From Collinsella sp. CAG:166 (lineage in GTDB: Bacteria > Actinomycetota > Coriobacteriia > Coriobacteriales > Coriobacteriaceae), in the NCBI GenBank assembly GCA_000434535.1, contig FR878660.1:2094-10291 (forward strand): a DNA stretch of 8,198 nt, given 5' to 3'. The notes under the pieces are model-generated. The model saw nothing but the letters and a program-made list of their open reading frames with translations. It ran no database searches and was not told the origin of the DNA. This document shows, one piece after another, positions 6,001 to 8,198 of this stretch. Position numbers and translations under genes: made by a program. Numbering within the stretch: the first letter of the stretch is position 1; each line of letters starts with the position of its first letter.

Positions 6001-6636
6001 ATGACTGCACGCCTCATCGTTATGGATATCGACTCCACACTCATCAACCAGGAGGTCATCGACCTGTTGGGCGAGGAAGCCGGCGTAGGCGAGCAAGTTG
6101 CACAGATCACTGAGCGCGCCATGCGCGGCGAGCTCGACTTTAAGCAGGCGCTCGAGGAGCGCGTGGGGCTGCTTGCCGGCTTGGACGAGAGCGTGTTCGA
6201 GCGCACCTTTGCGCGCGTGACGTTTACCCCCGGCGCGCTGGAGCTTGTGCGCTCGGCGCACAGCAAGGGCTGGAAGGTCGGCGTGGTAAGCGGCGGCTTT
6301 CACGAGGTCGCCGATAAGATCGTGGCCGCCGCGGGCATCGACTTTTGCCTGGCTAACCGCCTGGAGGTCGTGGACGGCAAGCTCACCGGTAAGCTAGCGG
6401 CAGACATCGTGACCAAGGAATCCAAGCTCATCCGGCTGCTGGATTGGGCAGTCGAGTGCGGTGTCGATATGGCCCACACCGTCGCGATCGGCGACGGTGC
6501 AAACGATATCCCTATGATTCAGGCCGCGGGCACGGGCATCGCGTTTTGTGCCAAGCCCAAGACGCGCGAAGCCGCCCCGTTTGCCATCGACGAGCGCAAC
6601 CTGATGCTCGCCATGGACATCATCCTGCGCGACTAG
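6001..6636 (+). CDS. serB: Phosphoserine phosphatase SerB
   Basis: This 211-residue HAD-family phosphatase removes the phosphate from phosphoserine in the last step of serine synthesis. The four HAD motifs are complete: DIDST with nucleophile Asp9 and acid/base Asp11, Ser97 in VVSGGF, Lys142, and GDGAND with Asp165 and Asp169. Glu18 and Arg54 supply the substrate carboxylate and amino contacts. All these residues fall exactly two positions before their counterparts in the Methanocaldococcus jannaschii enzyme as I recall them (11, 13, 20, 56, 99, 144, 167, 171), which makes the substrate call strong. There is no N-terminal ACT domain. The start is the ATG six bases after GGAAAGG; an upstream extension to 5932 lacks homology. 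It is divergent from aspS and is the first gene of the rightward group. No clear intrinsic terminator follows it. Confidence 0.93.
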   Translation: MTARLIVMDIDSTLINQEVIDLLGEEAGVGEQVAQITERAMRGELDFKQALEERVGLLAGLDESVFERTFARVTFTPGALELVRSAHSKGWKVGVVSGGFHEVADKIVAAAGIDFCLANRLEVVDGKLTGKLAADIVTKESKLIRLLDWAVECGVDMAHTVAIGDGANDIPMIQAAGTGIAFCAKPKTREAAPFAIDERNLMLAMDIILRD

Positions 6637-6671
6637 TCGATTCGTCTAACAATTGAATCAGTCTGTCCTAT

Positions 6672-6707
6672 AGTTTCCGAACAATTTTGTCTTAGTGTTC
6701 GGAAACT
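6672..6707. repeat. Perfect 12-bp inverted repeat upstream of larB
   Basis: AGTTTCCGAACA (6672-6683) and TGTTCGGAAACT (6696-6707) are exact reverse complements separated by 12 bases. Each arm holds TTCCGAA or TTCGGAA, itself symmetric, so this could be two operator sites with centres 24 bp apart or one large hairpin. A possible upstream promoter (CTAACA, 17 bases, TATAGT at 6669-6674) abuts the left arm, and the right arm overlaps the -35 region of the likely larB promoter. The lack of a following T-run argues against a serB terminator. Confidence 0.65.
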
Positions 6708-6726
6708 TGCCCTTGAGTGCTAGACT
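6698..6726 (+). promoter_or_regulatory. Likely larB promoter with extended -10
   Basis: TGCTAGACT (6718-6726) is an extended -10 (TGn plus TAGACT, 4 of 6). The -35 at 17 bases' spacing is TTCGGA (3 of 6) and lies inside the right arm of the inverted repeat, as expected for a regulated promoter with a weak -35. The leader would be about 17 bases before larB. Confidence 0.45.
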
Positions 6727-6749
6727 TTGCACCGTCGAAGGGAACATAT

Positions 6750-7532
6750 ATGGATAAGCGAGATCTTGAGCAATTGCTGAGCGATGTTGCCGACGGAGCA
6801 GTCGCCCCGGCAGTCGCCCTCACACGCATCCAGACGGCGCCAACCGCCGATCTGGGTTTTGCGCAGCTCGATCTTTCGCGCGGGGTGCGACAGGGAGCCG
6901 GCGAGGTTGTCTACGGTGCCGGTAAAACCGCCGAACAGATCGCCGCCATTATCGAAGCGCTGCGCGATGCCGGCCAGGAGCGCATCCTGGTCACGCGCCT
7001 GGATGCCGAAAAGGCAGCCCGCACCTCGGAGCTCCTCGGCAACGGCATCGACCTGGGATATGTCCCGGACGCACAGCTCGCCCTCGTGGGCGGCAAGCCC
7101 TCCCCTACCGGCAACGGACGCATCGTCGTCGCCTGCGCCGGCACGAGCGACCTGCCCGTCGCCGAAGAGGCGGCACTGACGGCCGAGTTCTATGGCAACG
7201 AGGTCGACCGCCTCTACGACGTAGGTGTCGCCGGCCTGCACCGCCTGCTCGCGCATGCCGAGGAACTTGCTCAGGCGCAGGTGGTCATCGCCATCGCCGG
7301 CATGGAGGGCGCGTTGGCAAGCGTTATCGGCGGTCTGGTGAGCTGTCCGGTCATCGCCGTTCCCACCAGCGTGGGCTACGGCGCGAGTTTTGGTGGCGTA
7401 GCCGCGCTGCTCGCCATGCTCAACTCCTGCGCCAGCGGCGTTTCGGTCGTCAATATCGACAACGGCTTCGGTGCCGCCTACCAGGCAAGTCTTATCAATC
7501 ATCTAAGCGCCGGCACACTCTGCGCCCGTTAA
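6750..7532 (+). CDS. larB: Nickel-pincer cofactor biosynthesis protein LarB
   Basis: LarB carboxylates the pyridinium ring of nicotinic acid adenine dinucleotide and hydrolyses its phosphoanhydride, the first step toward the nickel-pincer nucleotide cofactor. At 260 residues the protein has the family length: a helical N-terminal part (1-90), then a PurE-like AIR carboxylase domain. The segments VVYGAGKT, VACAGTSDLPVAEEAA, IAGMEGALASVIGGL, PTSVGYGASFGG and VVNIDNGFGAA are typical. Cys227 in LNSCASG is the likely counterpart of the Lactiplantibacillus plantarum cysteine that forms a covalent pyridine intermediate (Cys221 as I recall). The start is the ATG after AAGGGA; an upstream GTG in frame would lie inside the -10 element. 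larC follows after 10 bases, with its ribosome binding site overlapping the larB stop, so the two are cotranscribed and probably translationally coupled. Confidence 0.93.
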   Translation: MDKRDLEQLLSDVADGAVAPAVALTRIQTAPTADLGFAQLDLSRGVRQGAGEVVYGAGKTAEQIAAIIEALRDAGQERILVTRLDAEKAARTSELLGNGIDLGYVPDAQLALVGGKPSPTGNGRIVVACAGTSDLPVAEEAALTAEFYGNEVDRLYDVGVAGLHRLLAHAEELAQAQVVIAIAGMEGALASVIGGLVSCPVIAVPTSVGYGASFGGVAALLAMLNSCASGVSVVNIDNGFGAAYQASLINHLSAGTLCAR

Positions 7533-7542
7533 GGAGCATTCC

Positions 7543-8198
7543 ATGTCCAACCATCAGCACACGCTTATCATCGACGGCACCTCGGGCATCAGCGGCGATA
7601 TGACCGTCGCAGCCCTGCTAGACCTGGGCGCCAGCGAGGGGCACCTGCGCGAACAGCTTGCCACGCTGCCGGTCGACGGCTTTACGATTGCCGTCACGCG
7701 AGCGAACAAGCATGGCATCGACGCCTGCGATTTCGACGTCCAGCTTGCAGAGGAGCTCGAGAACCACGATCACGATATGGCCTGGCTCTACGGCAACGAA
7801 GCAGCTGCCGAGCACGCACACGAGCATGATCACCACCATCATGACCATGGCGAGCACGAACACGAGCACTGCCACGAGCATGACCATGAGGACCACGGTC
7901 ATGGCCACGAGGACCATCATCACGCCCACCACCATCACCACCGTTCTTTGGCGGACGTCACCGCCATCATCGACGGCTCGCAGCTAAGCGATGGCGCTAA
8001 GCGTCGTGCGCTCGCCATTTTTTCCGTACTCGCTGCTGCCGAGGCAAAGGCTCACGGCAAAACGCCCGAGACCGTCATGTTCCACGAGGTAGGCGCCGTC
8101 GATTCCATCGTCGACGTCTGCTCTGTCGCCATCTGCCTCGATGACCTGGGCATTGAGGACATCGTTGTCGAGTCGCTCTCCGAGGGCCACGGAACCAT
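7543..8198 (+). CDS. larC: Nickel-pincer cofactor nickel insertase LarC, N-terminal part
   Basis: LarC inserts nickel into the pincer nucleotide in a CTP-dependent reaction in the cytosol. The 218 codons visible begin with the family signature IDGTSGISGDMTVAALLDLG (10-29) and include RSLADVTAIID (134-144) and the diagnostic FHEVGAVDSIVD (180-191). Between them lies a His-rich insert (91-133). The gene is cut by the window edge at about half of a full-length LarC, so it is partial, not broken. AAGGAG, overlapping the larB stop, sits six bases before the ATG. In L. plantarum the two halves of LarC are joined by a programmed frameshift; that junction lies beyond this window and cannot be judged. 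Together with larB it indicates that the cell makes the cofactor of lactate racemase or a related LarA-type enzyme. Confidence 0.95.
   Translation, partial: MSNHQHTLIIDGTSGISGDMTVAALLDLGASEGHLREQLATLPVDGFTIAVTRANKHGIDACDFDVQLAEELENHDHDMAWLYGNEAAAEHAHEHDHHHHDHGEHEHEHCHEHDHEDHGHGHEDHHHAHHHHHRSLADVTAIIDGSQLSDGAKRRALAIFSVLAAAEAKAHGKTPETVMFHEVGAVDSIVDVCSVAICLDDLGIEDIVVESLSEGHGT
7813..7941 (+). repeat. His-rich low-complexity insert in LarC
   Basis: Residues 91-133 of LarC contain 25 His in 43 positions, with Asp, Glu, Gly and one Cys (110) between, in irregular CAC/CAT and GAG/GAC runs. The frame is open and the family signatures continue on both sides. Nickel binding or storage next to the insertase domain is inferred. 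Such tracts are prone to length variation between strains. Confidence 0.9.

Noticed and set aside
6672..6707. Intrinsic terminator of serB
   Set aside because: The stem is perfect, but the following bases (TTGCCCTTGAG) contain no T-run and the loop is 12 bases; an operator fits better, though not proven.
6720..7502. Minus-strand open frame of 260 codons opposite larB
   Set aside because: larB is well supported by family motifs and a ribosome binding site; this is its shadow.
7618..7941. Minus-strand open frame with a Val/Met-rich, membrane-like product
   Set aside because: Produced by reading the His-rich CAC/CAT codons of larC backwards as GTG/ATG; not a gene.

Overview
The window looks like chromosomal DNA from a high-GC, gut-type actinobacterium, most likely Collinsella or a relative in the Coriobacteriia. 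This rests on base composition, gene content and the general look of the proteins; no database search was possible. Nearly all of it is coding. Seven genes are complete (one 66-codon gene among them), and an eighth, larC, runs off the right edge. No tRNA, rRNA, CRISPR array, insertion sequence or phage gene was seen.

Left part (47-3474, minus strand): a ferrous iron uptake locus. In transcription order it holds two different feoA genes, feoB, a strong intrinsic terminator, and a small gene for a Cys-rich single-span protein of the FeoB-associated type. Three regulatory-looking signals are present: a perfect 15-bp inverted repeat upstream of the first feoA, a third copy of its core upstream of the Cys-rich gene, and a 19-bp site upstream of feoB that matches the classical DtxR/IdeR consensus at 15 of 19 positions.

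Middle (3515-5860, minus strand): aspS (aspartyl-tRNA synthetase), then a terminator, then a stand-alone HPr-family gene with its own terminator. The HPr has catalytic His15 but carries Asp at position 46, where Gram-positive HPr has the regulatory Ser. The aspS leader contains a long bulged hairpin just before the ribosome binding site.

Right part (6001-8198, plus strand): serB (phosphoserine phosphatase), divergent from aspS; then a 113-bp gap with a perfect 12-bp inverted repeat and a likely promoter; then larB and larC. These two genes make and nickel-load the nickel-pincer nucleotide cofactor used by lactate racemase and related enzymes. LarC carries a very His-rich insert, presumably for nickel handling. 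No LarA or LarE is visible.

All genes belong to known families. The less expected content is in the control regions and in individual residues: the paired iron-locus palindromes, HPr Asp46, the aspS leader hairpin and the palindrome before larB.
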